From: Oxynema aestuarii AP17
GTDB lineage: Bacteria; Cyanobacteriota; Cyanobacteriia; Cyanobacteriales; Laspinemataceae
Direction: 5' to 3'
Length of the DNA stretch: 64,000 bases
NCBI RefSeq assembly: GCF_012295525.1
Contig: NZ_CP051167.1
Location: 1,860,001-1,924,000 of the forward strand
The translations under genes were made by a program, and so were the position numbers. Each line of letters starts with the position of its first letter. Within the stretch, counting starts at the first letter, position 1. Under the pieces are notes generated by a model. The model did no database searches, was not told the DNA's origin, and was given only the letters and a program-made list of their open reading frames with translations. Below are positions 1-8,676 of this stretch, one piece after another.

Positions 1-2426
1 TTAAATTTTTATCTCATATTCTCCTGGGAATGGCCACGGTCTCTGCTTTGGTTGCCAGTCCGTTTGAATCGGTTGAAGTTTTAGCGAATGAAGAAAGCTG
101 CGATCCGAACAACAACGGAAATGTAAATAGCTCGCTACGACAGGTGATTGTAAGAATTGAAATGAAGAAAAAATTTTTTAAATCTAAACCTGAAAATGAA
201 AACAGTGAGCCGTTTAGAGTAAACGTTGACTATGGCAGTGGGACAATTATTGCTCAAGAAGACGGAACGCAAGAAAAATTCAAATACACTGTATTAACAG
301 CGGATCATAATTTTGCTAATGAGACAACTCCAGATAGATTCGCCGATGGAATAGAAAAAGGAATATATGTAGAGCGAACAATACAACTTATAACCTCTGA
401 AAATGAATTACGTGAATTAAAAAAAGAAAATGTTACCCGCTTTAGAAGGGATCAAATACAAGGTTTGGATTTAGCTGTAGTGACATTTGAAAGTGATATA
501 GAATATCCAGTTGCCACTTTGGCTCCTTTATCAGCAGGAGAAAATTATACGGAACGGGAGAATCAGCAGATTACGGTTGCGGGTTGGCCTAAAAAATGTA
601 TCACAACAGAAGGAGAAAGTCAAATCTATGTTTTGTGGAATAACGGCGGGCAAATTGAGGTACATGAAAATTATGACTATCTGGGTCTTGGAACATCGGA
701 CACACATGGCACTGGCACTTCAGAATCTTCATCTGACAGAACTATTCAAGGCTATGTAATGGGATATGGAGCAGAAACTGATAAAGGTGTCAGTGGTGGG
801 CCAGTATTTGATGAGCAAGGACACCTTATAGGAGTTCATGGTTTGGGGCAAGGATCCAGAATTCAGTTAAGTCCGGAGTTAAGTGAAGAACTAAAAAGTA
901 GATGGGCAAATGTTTCAGCAGGAATTCCCATTAACACTTTTACGGATCAACTACCGGGTTCAAATCAAATGCCTGAAAACAGCAATAGTTTTTTCAATGC
1001 ACTTCCTGATGATTTAATCAAAGAAATTTCAATACAAGCAAGCCTTCCACCTAGCGACTCAAGCAATGAAAATCCTGCTGAAAATATTCCTCCTTCTATA
1101 GATACTTATCTTGAGCAAGCGGCTCAACATTGGAAAAAGGCGATGACAGCATTAAATGCTTCTGCTGGAGCCGGATGTATCCCAGAATGCCGGGAAGAAG
1201 CGGAAAAAGCACTGGCTCAATATGACCAGGCATTAGAGATTATTGGTAATAATCCTTCCAGAGTCCGTGCCCGGGTTTTAGTATTTCGCGGCATCGTACA
1301 CCAACTCCTAGGAAACAGTAGCAAAAAAGAAAGTGATTGGGAAGCAGCCAGCAAGATAATTCAAGGAGGAGGCGAACCTTTAGCTTATGTCTGGTTAGGC
1401 AATACTCTATACCGTTGGGGAAACACACAGAAAGCAGAAGAACTCTGGGACGAAGCCGTCAACATCGCCAATAGTGACGATAATGCGGATGTTTACTTAG
1501 AAATCGGTAAATTTCTGATCCAAAATGGCCGTCGTGAAGAAGGGCGGGAATATTGGAATCGTCTCATCAATAGCTTGCCGGAAAATTCTGTCATTCGCCG
1601 TAAAATCGCTGCCGAGTATGCTTATTTTGCAATGGTCGGTTACGATGACTTCGCTTATGACGCAGCAGCATTAGAACAGGCAAACAAAGCAGTGGAATTG
1701 GCTCCTAATAATCCCTACGCTCTCTACGATTTGGCAAAAGTCCTGGCTAACTTAGGAAATACCGCAGCAGCAGAAGCCACTTTACAGCAAGCGGCCAGTA
1801 ACTGCGAGGAAAGCATTTGTGGCACATTAATTGAGGAATTAAATGAAGAGAAACAGCTCAACGTAAATATAGCTTGGGGAGGGAATACATTCGGAAGAGA
1901 TGAACAATCAAGCGGCTCCTCTAACTCAAATAATCAAGCATCAACTTCCTCCTCTGAAGGGAGCGCTCCACAACAAGAATTCACCCCCGATCCAAATCCA
2001 GAGATTGCAACTGGCCCGACTTATTTCTGCAATGACGCGAGCCGACAAACTATGCGTCGAAGTCAACCCCTAATTGAGTGGCAGTCGAGAGAATTTGGAC
2101 GGCAATATCAGCCAGACGATCGCTGTACTTATGTTTCCAACCGACTTGAATCTTATGAAACAGATGGTCTTTTAAATCAGGCTCAAATCGATAGAGTTAC
2201 TTATGGGGTCATCAACGGCTATCGCGTTTTATGTATTGCCACCGATGAAAACGCAGCAACAGCTCGAAATTGTGATAGTGGACAATTGATTGTCACCCTC
2301 GGTTCTGTAGATCGAATCAGCATAGGAGAAGCGGACGCAGCACTCAAAGAATTTAAGGATGCGCTGCTCAACCCCAACTACGTCGGCCCCTTAGACAACA
2401 TTAAAGGAGTATCAAAACCGGAATAA
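1..2426 (+). CDS. Secreted trypsin-like serine protease with TPR and COP23 domains (5' end outside window)
   Basis: The frame is open upstream of the first ATG (position 30) to the window edge. The residues before and after that ATG form the hydrophobic core of a signal peptide, so the true start is almost certainly before base 1. Counted from the ATG at 30, a chymotrypsin-fold protease domain covers about residues 35-310. Its triad is visible: His93 in TADH, Asp147 in GLDLAV and Ser255 in GVSGGP. TPR-like helical repeats follow at about 360-610. A low-complexity Ser/Asn/Gln linker leads to a C-terminal domain (about 665-790) with the FCN, DDRC and LCIA pattern of the cyanobacterial COP23 family. 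It probably acts in the periplasm or outside the cell. Substrate unknown. The next gene also encodes an exported TPR protein, 140 bp downstream. Confidence 0.85.
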   Translation, partial: KFLSHILLGMATVSALVASPFESVEVLANEESCDPNNNGNVNSSLRQVIVRIEMKKKFFKSKPENENSEPFRVNVDYGSGTIIAQEDGTQEKFKYTVLTADHNFANETTPDRFADGIEKGIYVERTIQLITSENELRELKKENVTRFRRDQIQGLDLAVVTFESDIEYPVATLAPLSAGENYTERENQQITVAGWPKKCITTEGESQIYVLWNNGGQIEVHENYDYLGLGTSDTHGTGTSESSSDRTIQGYVMGYGAETDKGVSGGPVFDEQGHLIGVHGLGQGSRIQLSPELSEELKSRWANVSAGIPINTFTDQLPGSNQMPENSNSFFNALPDDLIKEISIQASLPPSDSSNENPAENIPPSIDTYLEQAAQHWKKAMTALNASAGAGCIPECREEAEKALAQYDQALEIIGNNPSRVRARVLVFRGIVHQLLGNSSKKESDWEAASKIIQGGGEPLAYVWLGNTLYRWGNTQKAEELWDEAVNIANSDDNADVYLEIGKFLIQNGRREEGREYWNRLINSLPENSVIRRKIAAEYAYFAMVGYDDFAYDAAALEQANKAVELAPNNPYALYDLAKVLANLGNTAAAEATLQQAASNCEESICGTLIEELNEEKQLNVNIAWGGNTFGRDEQSSGSSNSNNQASTSSSEGSAPQQEFTPDPNPEIATGPTYFCNDASRQTMRRSQPLIEWQSREFGRQYQPDDRCTYVSNRLESYETDGLLNQAQIDRVTYGVINGYRVLCIATDENAATARNCDSGQLIVTLGSVDRISIGEADAALKEFKDALLNPNYVGPLDNIKGVSKPE

Positions 2427-2452
2427 TTATTGATGTTTTATCAGGGTTAATT

Positions 2453-2527
2453 TGCTGCGTTACATCGGCGCCATCCCAGATTATTTGTAGTTCGCAAAAA
2501 TCTCAGCGCCGACTAACACCCCCTACC
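2453..2527. repeat. Degenerate ~75-bp interspersed repeat, copy A
   Basis: One of three related copies (others at 3823-3897 and 3942-4014). Shared landmarks, in order, are a GGCG box, a central TTATTTGTAGTT-like core, an inverted GCGCC/ACGCCG box, and a CTAACACNCCCTACC-like tail. The GC boxes at both ends can pair, so the unit may fold into a long hairpin. Confidence 0.55.
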
Positions 2528-2566
2528 CTAGCTATTACTTTCTTGTTCTTTCATTACTCACAACCC

Positions 2567-3043
2567 ATGACTTTTAATTCGATCTCTGCTAACTTCCTTT
2601 CTCGGACCCTAGCCGGAACTGCAACCCTCGTGACTCTCTTGGGAATGATTCCCGGACTGGCCCAAGCTTCTTCCGAGCAGTTCTCAGCAAAAAATAATGG
2701 ATTAAGGGTCAAGACAGAAGAAAGTTTAACCAAAAATGATGCTGATAGTTTGGAGCAAATGCTAGCAAATCCAAACAAGATGCTAGCACAGCCAATGTAC
2801 GAGAGCGCGAATTCTTTAATGGAAGAGGAAGATTTTGAAGGGGCAATTCTGCAGTATAATATGGCGATCCAATTCTATCCCGAATATGCCGAAGCTTACA
2901 CCAATCGCGCTATAGCGAAAGCTCAACTTGGCGATGAGTCGGGAGCGATCGCCGATTTAGAACAAGCGGCTACCTTATTCCAAGAACAAGGAAATACTGA
3001 AGCTTATCAGCAAATTCAACAGGTACTCCAGCAAGTCCAGTAA
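2567..3043 (+). CDS. Small secreted TPR protein
   Basis: A 158-residue protein with a clear signal peptide: hydrophobic stretch after residue 10 and a probable cleavage site at LAQA-SS near residue 34. The C-terminal half carries about two TPR motifs (ILQYNMAIQFYPEYAEAYTN is typical). It likely binds other proteins in the periplasm. I chose the ATG at 2567; an in-frame TTG at 2543 would add eight residues before the signal peptide and is less likely. The stop codon lies nine bases before the IS1 element, so the insertion just missed the gene and probably removed its original terminator. No partner is known. It may relate to the TPR-bearing protease upstream. Confidence 0.75.
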   Translation: MTFNSISANFLSRTLAGTATLVTLLGMIPGLAQASSEQFSAKNNGLRVKTEESLTKNDADSLEQMLANPNKMLAQPMYESANSLMEEEDFEGAILQYNMAIQFYPEYAEAYTNRAIAKAQLGDESGAIADLEQAATLFQEQGNTEAYQQIQQVLQQVQ

Positions 3044-3044
3044 A

Positions 3045-3052
3045 AGAATTCG
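3045..3052. repeat. IS1 target-site duplication, left
   Basis: The 8-bp sequence AGAATTCG abuts the left inverted repeat and is repeated exactly at 3798-3805. Confidence 0.9.
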
Positions 3053-3095
3053 GGCGTTGCATAATAGAGAATGATGAAGCGTTGAGGGAAGCATC

Positions 3096-3503
3096 ATGAA
3101 CTGTCCTTATTGTGCTAGTGACCACATAGTGAAGAATGGTCATCGCAATGGCAAACAAAGCTACCTGTGCCGAGATTGTCGTCGCCAGTTCCGAGACAAT
3201 CCGCACCAAGGCTACACTCCAGAGGTCAAAGCCCTGTGTGTAAGCATGTCACTCAATGGCATGGGTTTTAGAGCAATCGAGCGAGTGAGTGGCATCAACC
3301 ATAATAGTGTGATCAACTGGGTGCGCCAAGCGGCGGCAGCGATTCCCGAGGAGAATTACGAGATCCCTGAAACGGCTCAACTGGATGAACTGGAAACCTT
3401 TGTGGGTCAAAAAAAACAAGATTTGGTTGTGGACGGTCGTCAACACCAAACAGCCTGGCATCCTCAAGTTCGTGGTGGGAGACCACGCCCTAGAGACTTT
3501 TAA
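3096..3503 (+). CDS. IS1-family transposase, upstream frame (InsA-like)
   Basis: The N-terminal 110 residues match the IS1 InsA pattern: a zinc finger with CPYC near the start and CRDC about 20 residues later, then a helix-turn-helix (GFRAIERVSGINHNSVINW) that would bind the element's ends. Family-like sequence continues to LDELETFVGQ. It then enters a run of eight A's (3409-3416), after which the meaningful reading continues one base later in the frame listed next. The tail of this frame past the A run (to 3503) is out-of-frame translation. Full-length transposase would need a +1 realignment or transcript slippage at this run. Confidence 0.8.
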   Translation: MNCPYCASDHIVKNGHRNGKQSYLCRDCRRQFRDNPHQGYTPEVKALCVSMSLNGMGFRAIERVSGINHNSVINWVRQAAAAIPEENYEIPETAQLDELETFVGQKKQDLVVDGRQHQTAWHPQVRGGRPRPRDF

Positions 3504-3774
3504 ACCCTTATGGGAGATGGTGATGGGCTGGGCTTGTTTTCTGTACATCACTGATGGCTATCCAGTATATCCTTGTGTGATTGAAGAGGCCGATCATCTA
3601 GTCAGTAAAACAGCGATGACACGGGTTGAAGGGGAGAACTGCCGACTACGCCATTACTTAGCTCGATTGCATCGTAAAACGTTGTGTTATTCCAAATCGG
3701 TCGAAATGTTAACCACCTCAGTCCGGTTACTCATCTACTATCTCAAGCACCATCAGATTCCAGCATTCACTTAA
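3385..3774 (+). CDS. IS1-family transposase, catalytic frame (InsB-like)
   Basis: This frame carries the IS1 catalytic region: ITDGYPVY with a DDE-type Asp, then TRVEGENCRLRHYLARLHRK and CYSKSVEML, closely following the InsB pattern. It overlaps the upstream frame by over 100 bp and lies +1 relative to it. The ATG at 3385 is probably not the natural start. The domain is expected as a fusion with the upstream zinc finger, joined near the A8 run at 3409-3416. Either programmed slippage makes the fusion, or a one-base indel has inactivated the element. The frame ends just before the right inverted repeat. Confidence 0.8.
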   Translation: MNWKPLWVKKNKIWLWTVVNTKQPGILKFVVGDHALETFKPLWEMVMGWACFLYITDGYPVYPCVIEEADHLVSKTAMTRVEGENCRLRHYLARLHRKTLCYSKSVEMLTTSVRLLIYYLKHHQIPAFT

Positions 3775-3797
3775 ATCATTCTCTATTATGCAACGCC

Positions 3798-3805
3798 AGA
3801 ATTCG
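3798..3805. repeat. IS1 target-site duplication, right
   Basis: The 8-bp sequence AGAATTCG abuts the right inverted repeat and matches 3045-3052. Confidence 0.9.
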
Positions 3806-3822
3806 TTAGGCGATCGCTTTTC

Positions 3823-3897
3823 TGGTGCTTTACGGCGGTGAAATCGAAGGTTATTTGTGGTTAGCCAAAATTGTGACGCCGTTTAATGCAGGCTACC
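3823..3897. repeat. Degenerate ~75-bp interspersed repeat, copy B
   Basis: Starts GGTGCTTTACGGCGGTG, has the TTATTTGTGGTTAGCCAAAA core, and ends in ACGCCG and GGCTACC. It is related to 2453-2527 and 3942-4014, and lies just right of the IS1 element. Confidence 0.55.
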
Positions 3898-3941
3898 ACG
3901 AATCAGAGGCGATCGCTTTTTAGTTAAATCGGGGTTCATTT

Positions 3942-4014
3942 GGTGTCTTGTGGCGGTGCAATTTAAGATGATTTATCATTAGTAAAATATCCACGCCGCC
4001 TAACACACCCTACC
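3942..4014. repeat. Degenerate ~75-bp interspersed repeat, copy C
   Basis: Starts GGTGTCTTGTGGCGGTG and ends CACGCCGCCTAACACACCC plus TACC. The outer GGCGGTG and CACGCCGCC boxes are complementary. Related to copies A and B; the core has diverged (ATTTATCATTAG). Confidence 0.55.
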
Positions 4015-4061
4015 AAAACTCAGGGGACTAACACTCTTAAATTCCCTGAATACTTAAGTCA

Positions 4062-4535
4062 TTGTCCGATTCACCATATAACCCTAACGATTTAAAAATT
4101 ATGGGCGCTAATCCTATTAAAGGAATTGTAGTTGCTGCATTGACTGTTGCTGCAGTTGCCTATAAGCCAATCATGAAACCCATGAAACATATTAGTAATC
4201 TTCCTAACCAAAAAGCTGCCGATCTCGTCACTGAACCTCTAGAAAATGCAAGATTAGTACACAGTGTTAATGGATTTGATGAGTTACTAAAAGCTGGTAA
4301 GCTTAATGTTAAAAAAGCATTTAAGAACGATCAAAAAATAGAATATGAATTAGAAATGCAGATTGGAAAGGAACTAAAAAAAGCTCACTGCATCTTCAAG
4401 AGAAATGAACAGACAGATCGATTATTAAATAATATAAAACAAGGCGATAATTTGATGGTGAAAATGATGAATAAAACATCTCAAGATGAAAAACAAATTA
4501 AAAAATTAATAAAAAAAGCTTGTACTTTACAATAG
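4062..4535 (+). CDS. Hypothetical protein, N-terminal hydrophobic segment
   Basis: A 157-residue Lys-rich protein that I do not recognise. Residues about 20-40 (GIVVAALTVAAVAYKP) could form one short membrane segment. The rest is charged and probably helical and cytosolic, ending in a very Lys-rich tail. The start is uncertain: TTG at 4062 is the longest form, and ATG at 4101 (MGANPIKG) would leave 144 residues; neither has a good ribosome-binding site. The AT-rich composition differs from the GC-rich genes further right, which hints at acquired DNA. A hairpin followed by T-rich sequence lies about 85 bp after the stop. Confidence 0.55.
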   Translation: MSDSPYNPNDLKIMGANPIKGIVVAALTVAAVAYKPIMKPMKHISNLPNQKAADLVTEPLENARLVHSVNGFDELLKAGKLNVKKAFKNDQKIEYELEMQIGKELKKAHCIFKRNEQTDRLLNNIKQGDNLMVKMMNKTSQDEKQIKKLIKKACTLQ

Positions 4536-4618
4536 TCGAGACCATTTTATAAACCCTCTTTGTAAAACCTCACTAAACAGATTAACAGGGTAGTGAGGTA
4601 AATAGCCAAACAGAAATC

Positions 4619-4650
4619 AGCGATCGCCTACTATAAGATAGGCGATCGCT
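4619..4650 (+). terminator. Palindromic hairpin with T-rich tail
   Basis: Perfect 12-bp arms AGCGATCGCCTA and TAGGCGATCGCT, loop of 8, followed by TGTTGTTTGTT. It is built around HIP1-like sequence and plausibly terminates the gene ending at 4535. Confidence 0.5.
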
Positions 4651-5362
4651 TGTTGTTTGTTCTGATGTTGATTTAAAAAATTTATTGAATTTTAACTTTT
4701 TTATTTCAGATAACTATAATTACAAAAAAACTGAATAAACCGAATACCTGTAGAGATAATACCGAACTGACAGTGCCAGCCAATTGTTGCCTGGGGTCAG
4801 TCCTATACGCTCTCGCCGTTGAATTTACCCCGAACTACAATAGTGAATTTCTTTAAACCCGATATTAAGTAATATAAATCCAGTTTGTCAATGGCCGGGA
4901 TCGAAGAGATTTTGCGACACTGTGCGACAATTAGCGACACTTTACAAAAGTTTTATCAGATGATTCAAATTTGTATTGCAACAGATCGCCACCCTCGGCT
5001 AGGATTTTTACAAAGATTGGAGTATAATTAGTAGCGTAGATATTCGCACTGCCTTATCAAGTCAGGGATCCAACTCCCTAACCTCCATAATTATCTCTCA
5101 GCCAAAAAATTTGAAGCCGATGTCGCTGAATGTCTGCAAAGGCGATCGCCTGTCGCACAAGAGCGTTTTGCAAAGATTGATTAAAGATAAACGTCAATGG
5201 ATTTTTCCTTGGCTAGAAAAGATCGCCAGGTGAGTGAATGGGTGCTAAAACGGCTGGCTCCGATCGCCTGTAATACTCGATCCGTCAGTTTTATAGACAA
5301 TTTTTTCTCTATTTTTTAGCGATCGAAAAATTTTGTACATTTACTGCTCAATGCTCCGAACG
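4651..5362. other. Intergenic region, no supported gene
   Basis: About 700 bp with no convincing gene. Two short ATG-initiated reading frames are present (46 codons at 4891-5031 and 37 codons at 5120-5233), possibly worn remnants, but neither has a recognisable family or ribosome-binding site. The leader of the STAND gene lies at the right end. Confidence 0.5.
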
Positions 5363-7732
5363 ATGGATATAGCAGAAGTTGAAAAACTCGTAGAATTTGC
5401 CCAAGAGTTGCTGGACTCGACCACCCATGACCTGCTGACCGATTTAGAAAAAAGTGTCCTCAAAGGGGCGATCGCCGATTGGACTTACGACGAAATTGAA
5501 CTCCGTGAATCTACGGATTTCAGCTCCGAATACCTCAGAAGAACCGTTTCTCCCAAGCTGCGAAAAAAACTCCTTCCTGCCTTGAAAGCGGTCGGGGTCG
5601 TCGATGCGAAAGCGAATACTATTGTAAAAAAAGATTTACTGCGAAAACTGCGGCAAGCGTGGCTTGAAGATCGTTCTACAAAGTCCCTCGAAACTCGATC
5701 GCCCCACCCCTCAACCGCCACGGAAGCGATCGAAACTCCACTTTCTGCGATCGCGACGACAAAAACGACAACAACCAACCCGCCGAAATCACCGCGAATT
5801 TACCAAAACTTACCGACTCGCGACCACACCACGTTTATCGGTCACGAAAAACAACTGCAGCACTTACTCAAACTGTTGTCTTGGGAGAGTCGCGTTCACC
5901 GTATCGGGATTGAAGGGATTGGCGGCGCCGGGAAAACGACTTTAATTGTAGAGGCGGCGTATCGTTGTTTGGAGTCAAAAAACCTGCCTAATTTTGAAGC
6001 AATTATTTTTACTTCGGCGAAACCCCACCGACTCACGGGCACCGGAATTTTACCTCGGTTAAAAAAAGAAAATACCTTATCCGATATTTGCCGCACGATC
6101 GCGCGCACGTTGCAATGTCACGATTTGTTGATGGCAACACGCGATCGCCAAATCGAAGAAATCCTCGACTGTCTCACCCAGCAGCGCACCTTATTGATTG
6201 TCGATAACCTAGAAACTGCCTCGGACCTCGACCAAGTACGCTCCTTTTTATATGAATTACCGCCAACAGTGAAAGTGGCGATCGCCAGTCGCCAACAAGC
6301 TTTATTAGACGTTCCCATTCATCTCGAATCTTTCAGTAAAAAAGAGAGTTTGCGGCTGATTTACCATCACGCCGAAGAAAAAAATCTGGAGATCGTACAG
6401 CAACAAGCTGAAAAAATTTATGCCACGACCGGAGGCATTCCGGCAGCCATTGTTTATACGATCGGCCAACTCAGCGCCGGGTATCCTTTTTCAAAAGCGA
6501 TCGCCCACTTAAACTACTCTCATAGCGAAATTGCCCGCTATTGCTTCCAAGATTCAATCATTCCCCTACGGCAACAAACGCCCCATTTATTGTTAATGGC
6601 ATTGGCGATTTTTCCCAGTCCTGCCTTACCCGAAGCCGTTTGCGAAGTCGCCGATGTCTCCAATCACGATGCTTTCGTTCCTTTGCAACAGTTATCCCTC
6701 GTCAAACTGGAGGGAGGACGCTATCAAATGCTACCCCTAACCCGGGGTTACGTGTTAGCGGAACTGCAAGCTTATCCCCTGTTTCAAACATCGGCACGCG
6801 ATCGCTGGGTCAACTGGTATTTAAAATATAGCAAACAGTATGGAAATACCGACGCTCATGAATGGAGCGAATATCAAGAATTAGATCGAGAATGGGACAA
6901 CTTGAGCGAGGCGATCGAATGGACGATTTTACAAAATCGTTATCAAGATTTTGGAGAATTCTGGAAATATTTGAAAGGCTATACCCATTTTGCCGGATAC
7001 TGGAGCGAACGGTTGCGCTGGATGGATTGGTGGCGAGAAACGGCAGAAAAACGTGAAGATTGGTTGACAATGGTAGAAGCCCTTCGCGATAAAAGTCGCA
7101 CCCTGATTTTAGTCGATCGAGCGGACTATCTTGCCCAAGCTCATCAACTTTTAGAACGAGCTTGGCAACTGTGTCAAATCCACCAATTGCCGATCGAAAT
7201 TGACTTGGCTTTAGACATGACAATTTTGCAAATTCATCAACGAGATTTTAGATCGGCAGATCGTTGGTTTTCAAAACTTTCTGAAATTCAAGCAACAATC
7301 GATTCGAGCGATAGTAATGCGCCTCGACGCTCAATTCAGATAGATTACTATCGGGGCGAATTTTATTTTAATCAACAGAAGTTTATCGAAGCCCAAAAAT
7401 CTTACGAAAAAGCGTTGCAGAAAGCACAAGATATTGGATGGCATCGAGCCGTTACTTTTTTGCGGATTTGGTTGGCGTTAGTGGCGATCGAAGTGTCAAA
7501 ACTCGATCGCGCGGAATCTTTATTAGAAGAATCCTTTCCATCGGTAAACGTCAATGGCGATCGCCGTTGTCTGGCTTTCTGCAAACGGGCTTTTGCGTTG
7601 TTGAAAAAAGCTCAAGGAGATTGGATTGCCGCGAAACGGTGGGCGGCGTCAGCTAGAGAAGATTTTCGTCAACTCTTGATGCGTCGAGAAATGACAGAAA
7701 TGGATGATTTTTTATCAGTCAAAAAATTTTAA
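5363..7732 (+). CDS. STAND-class NTPase (NB-ARC type) with N-terminal HTH-like domain and C-terminal TPRs
   Basis: About 789 residues. The N-terminal 90 residues (DLEKSVLKGAIADWTYDEI and following) resemble the HTH-like domain found at the front of many cyanobacterial NB-ARC, WD40 and vWA-MoxR-associated proteins. A Ser/Thr/Pro linker follows, then an NB-ARC ATPase: P-loop GIEGIGGAGKTT with GGAGKT at 187-192, Walker B LLIVDNLE with Asp281, and a GGIPAAI motif matching the GLPL box. The C-terminal half is helical with TPR-like repeats, probably the sensor. Such proteins oligomerise on sensing a trigger and act as switches in immunity, cell death or transcription. No effector domain is fused, so a partner may act in trans; the CHAT gene 2.4 kb downstream is a candidate. 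Start uncertain: ATG 5363, ATG 5351 or TTG 5333. Confidence 0.85.
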   Translation: MDIAEVEKLVEFAQELLDSTTHDLLTDLEKSVLKGAIADWTYDEIELRESTDFSSEYLRRTVSPKLRKKLLPALKAVGVVDAKANTIVKKDLLRKLRQAWLEDRSTKSLETRSPHPSTATEAIETPLSAIATTKTTTTNPPKSPRIYQNLPTRDHTTFIGHEKQLQHLLKLLSWESRVHRIGIEGIGGAGKTTLIVEAAYRCLESKNLPNFEAIIFTSAKPHRLTGTGILPRLKKENTLSDICRTIARTLQCHDLLMATRDRQIEEILDCLTQQRTLLIVDNLETASDLDQVRSFLYELPPTVKVAIASRQQALLDVPIHLESFSKKESLRLIYHHAEEKNLEIVQQQAEKIYATTGGIPAAIVYTIGQLSAGYPFSKAIAHLNYSHSEIARYCFQDSIIPLRQQTPHLLLMALAIFPSPALPEAVCEVADVSNHDAFVPLQQLSLVKLEGGRYQMLPLTRGYVLAELQAYPLFQTSARDRWVNWYLKYSKQYGNTDAHEWSEYQELDREWDNLSEAIEWTILQNRYQDFGEFWKYLKGYTHFAGYWSERLRWMDWWRETAEKREDWLTMVEALRDKSRTLILVDRADYLAQAHQLLERAWQLCQIHQLPIEIDLALDMTILQIHQRDFRSADRWFSKLSEIQATIDSSDSNAPRRSIQIDYYRGEFYFNQQKFIEAQKSYEKALQKAQDIGWHRAVTFLRIWLALVAIEVSKLDRAESLLEESFPSVNVNGDRRCLAFCKRAFALLKKAQGDWIAAKRWAASAREDFRQLLMRREMTEMDDFLSVKKF

Positions 7733-7765
7733 TATTTAATCTTGATTTTTACTTAAAAATAGATT

Positions 7766-7972
7766 TTAGTTAGTCAGCAAGTGAATTGCAAGAAAAGCCA
7801 ATAATGATAAAACAACAATATTCCAAAAGCTTATTTTAACCGCTTTGAATTCATTGAGATTGTACGATGCACGACAAACATCACAAACTCGTAACGCGGG
7901 ATTGTTGGGATGTTGAACCCAATGACAGGGGAGTTGTTTAAGATTACTGTTTTTTTCGTAAGGGCAAGACAT
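7766..7972 (-). CDS. Small zinc-ribbon-like single-pass membrane protein
   Basis: 68 residues. The N-terminal half has four Cys (3, 16, 30, 33) including a CDVC knuckle, plus His residues, consistent with a small metal-binding ribbon. The C-terminal half (about 46-67, ISFWNIVVLSLLAFLAIHL) is one strong membrane helix. A good ribosome-binding site (AGGAAG) sits 8 bases before the ATG, which supports a real gene. It is convergent with the STAND gene, with only about 30 bp between stop codons. I do not recognise the family and infer no function. Confidence 0.65.
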   Translation of the reverse strand: MSCPYEKNSNLKQLPCHWVQHPNNPALRVCDVCRASYNLNEFKAVKISFWNIVVLSLLAFLAIHLLTN

Positions 7973-8038
7973 CGTAATCTTCCTATAGAGCTTTTAGATC
8001 TTTTCTAAATTTAATCTCTGAATTTAATCGAAGCAAGA

Positions 8039-8075
8039 GATCCCCCTAAATCCCCCTTGAGAAGGGGGACTTGAG
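8039..8075. repeat. Dispersed CCCCCTAAATCCCCC-type palindromic repeat
   Basis: GATCCCCCTAAATCCCCCTT followed by GAGAAGGGGGACTTGAGG. Near-copies lie at 38107-38143 (degenerate) and, inverted, in tandem at 52977-53071. The CCCCCTT/AAGGGGG arms form a small hairpin. Here it lies downstream of the gene at 7766-7972's start and upstream of the stop of the gene at 8107-8676. Confidence 0.7.
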
Positions 8076-8106
8076 GATTTAGGGTGTAGGTTATTCTGTT
8101 CAAAAT

Positions 8107-8676
8107 TCAACCTAAATGAGCGATCGAATTCGGTAGATCGATCGCTATATTGACCGTCGGTCGATTGGTTTGAGTCTGTTCTAATAAGACACAGACGCCG
8201 GGATCTTGCGAGTCACTTTTAGACTCTTCATTCGATTCATCGTCAGTGTCTGTACTTGCTTCGGCGAGGATAACGCCAAAGTGTCGGTCGAACAGAGATT
8301 GTGTTTGTTGAAAGGCAAGATCGAGTTGTTGCCGATCGCCCTCGTCGCGAATGCCAAAATAGGGGAAATGATGGATAAAACGACCGAACAGCATCTGACA
8401 GTCTTCAGCATATTTACTCGTGTCTAAAATATGCTGGTGCCACACCCGGTCAATTTCCCGATTGGGGGCGATCGCCAGATGAGGATAGAGGTATAGTAAA
8501 CACAGGAACATGAGATAACGAGTTAAAGCGCGACTGACCCGATCGCGGGTCCATCCCGATCCGGTTTCTGGGTGCATCAATTTATAGGCGATCGGACCTA
8601 AATCGAGTTGCTTGATTCTGGTAAAAAAGTCACCGATCTCGACCTTAAAACTTAATTCTTTTTCCAAGATAAGCAC
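8107..8676 (-). CDS. Glycine-rich domain-containing protein-like (DUF1399/GRDP type)
   Basis: 189 residues. The core IDRVWHQHILDT ... YAEDCQMLFGRFIHHFPYFG (about residues 74-110) is the WHxHILDT-type signature of the DUF1399 or GRDP-like family, known from plants and scattered bacteria, with no settled biochemical role. The C-terminal 50 residues are acidic and low in complexity. The start is GTG at 8676 with a weak TTGAGG upstream. It is transcribed away from the DUF1822-CHAT operon, with a 198-bp divergent spacer. I see no fused domain. Confidence 0.7.
   Translation of the reverse strand: MLILEKELSFKVEIGDFFTRIKQLDLGPIAYKLMHPETGSGWTRDRVSRALTRYLMFLCLLYLYPHLAIAPNREIDRVWHQHILDTSKYAEDCQMLFGRFIHHFPYFGIRDEGDRQQLDLAFQQTQSLFDRHFGVILAEASTDTDDESNEESKSDSQDPGVCVLLEQTQTNRPTVNIAIDLPNSIAHLG

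Larger units (their letters stand above)
3053..3797 (+). mobile_element. Complete IS1-family insertion sequence (745 bp)
   Basis: The ends are 23-bp perfect inverted repeats (3053-3075 and 3775-3797), each beginning GGCGTTGCATAATAGAG. They are flanked by an exact 8-bp direct repeat AGAATTCG (3045-3052 and 3798-3805), the expected target-site duplication. The interior encodes an IS1-type transposase in two overlapping frames. Perfect ends and an intact duplication suggest a recent insertion. Confidence 0.93.

Noticed and set aside
4891-5233. Two short ATG-initiated frames (46 and 37 codons) before the STAND gene
   Set aside because: Too short, no known family, no ribosome-binding site; at best remnants.
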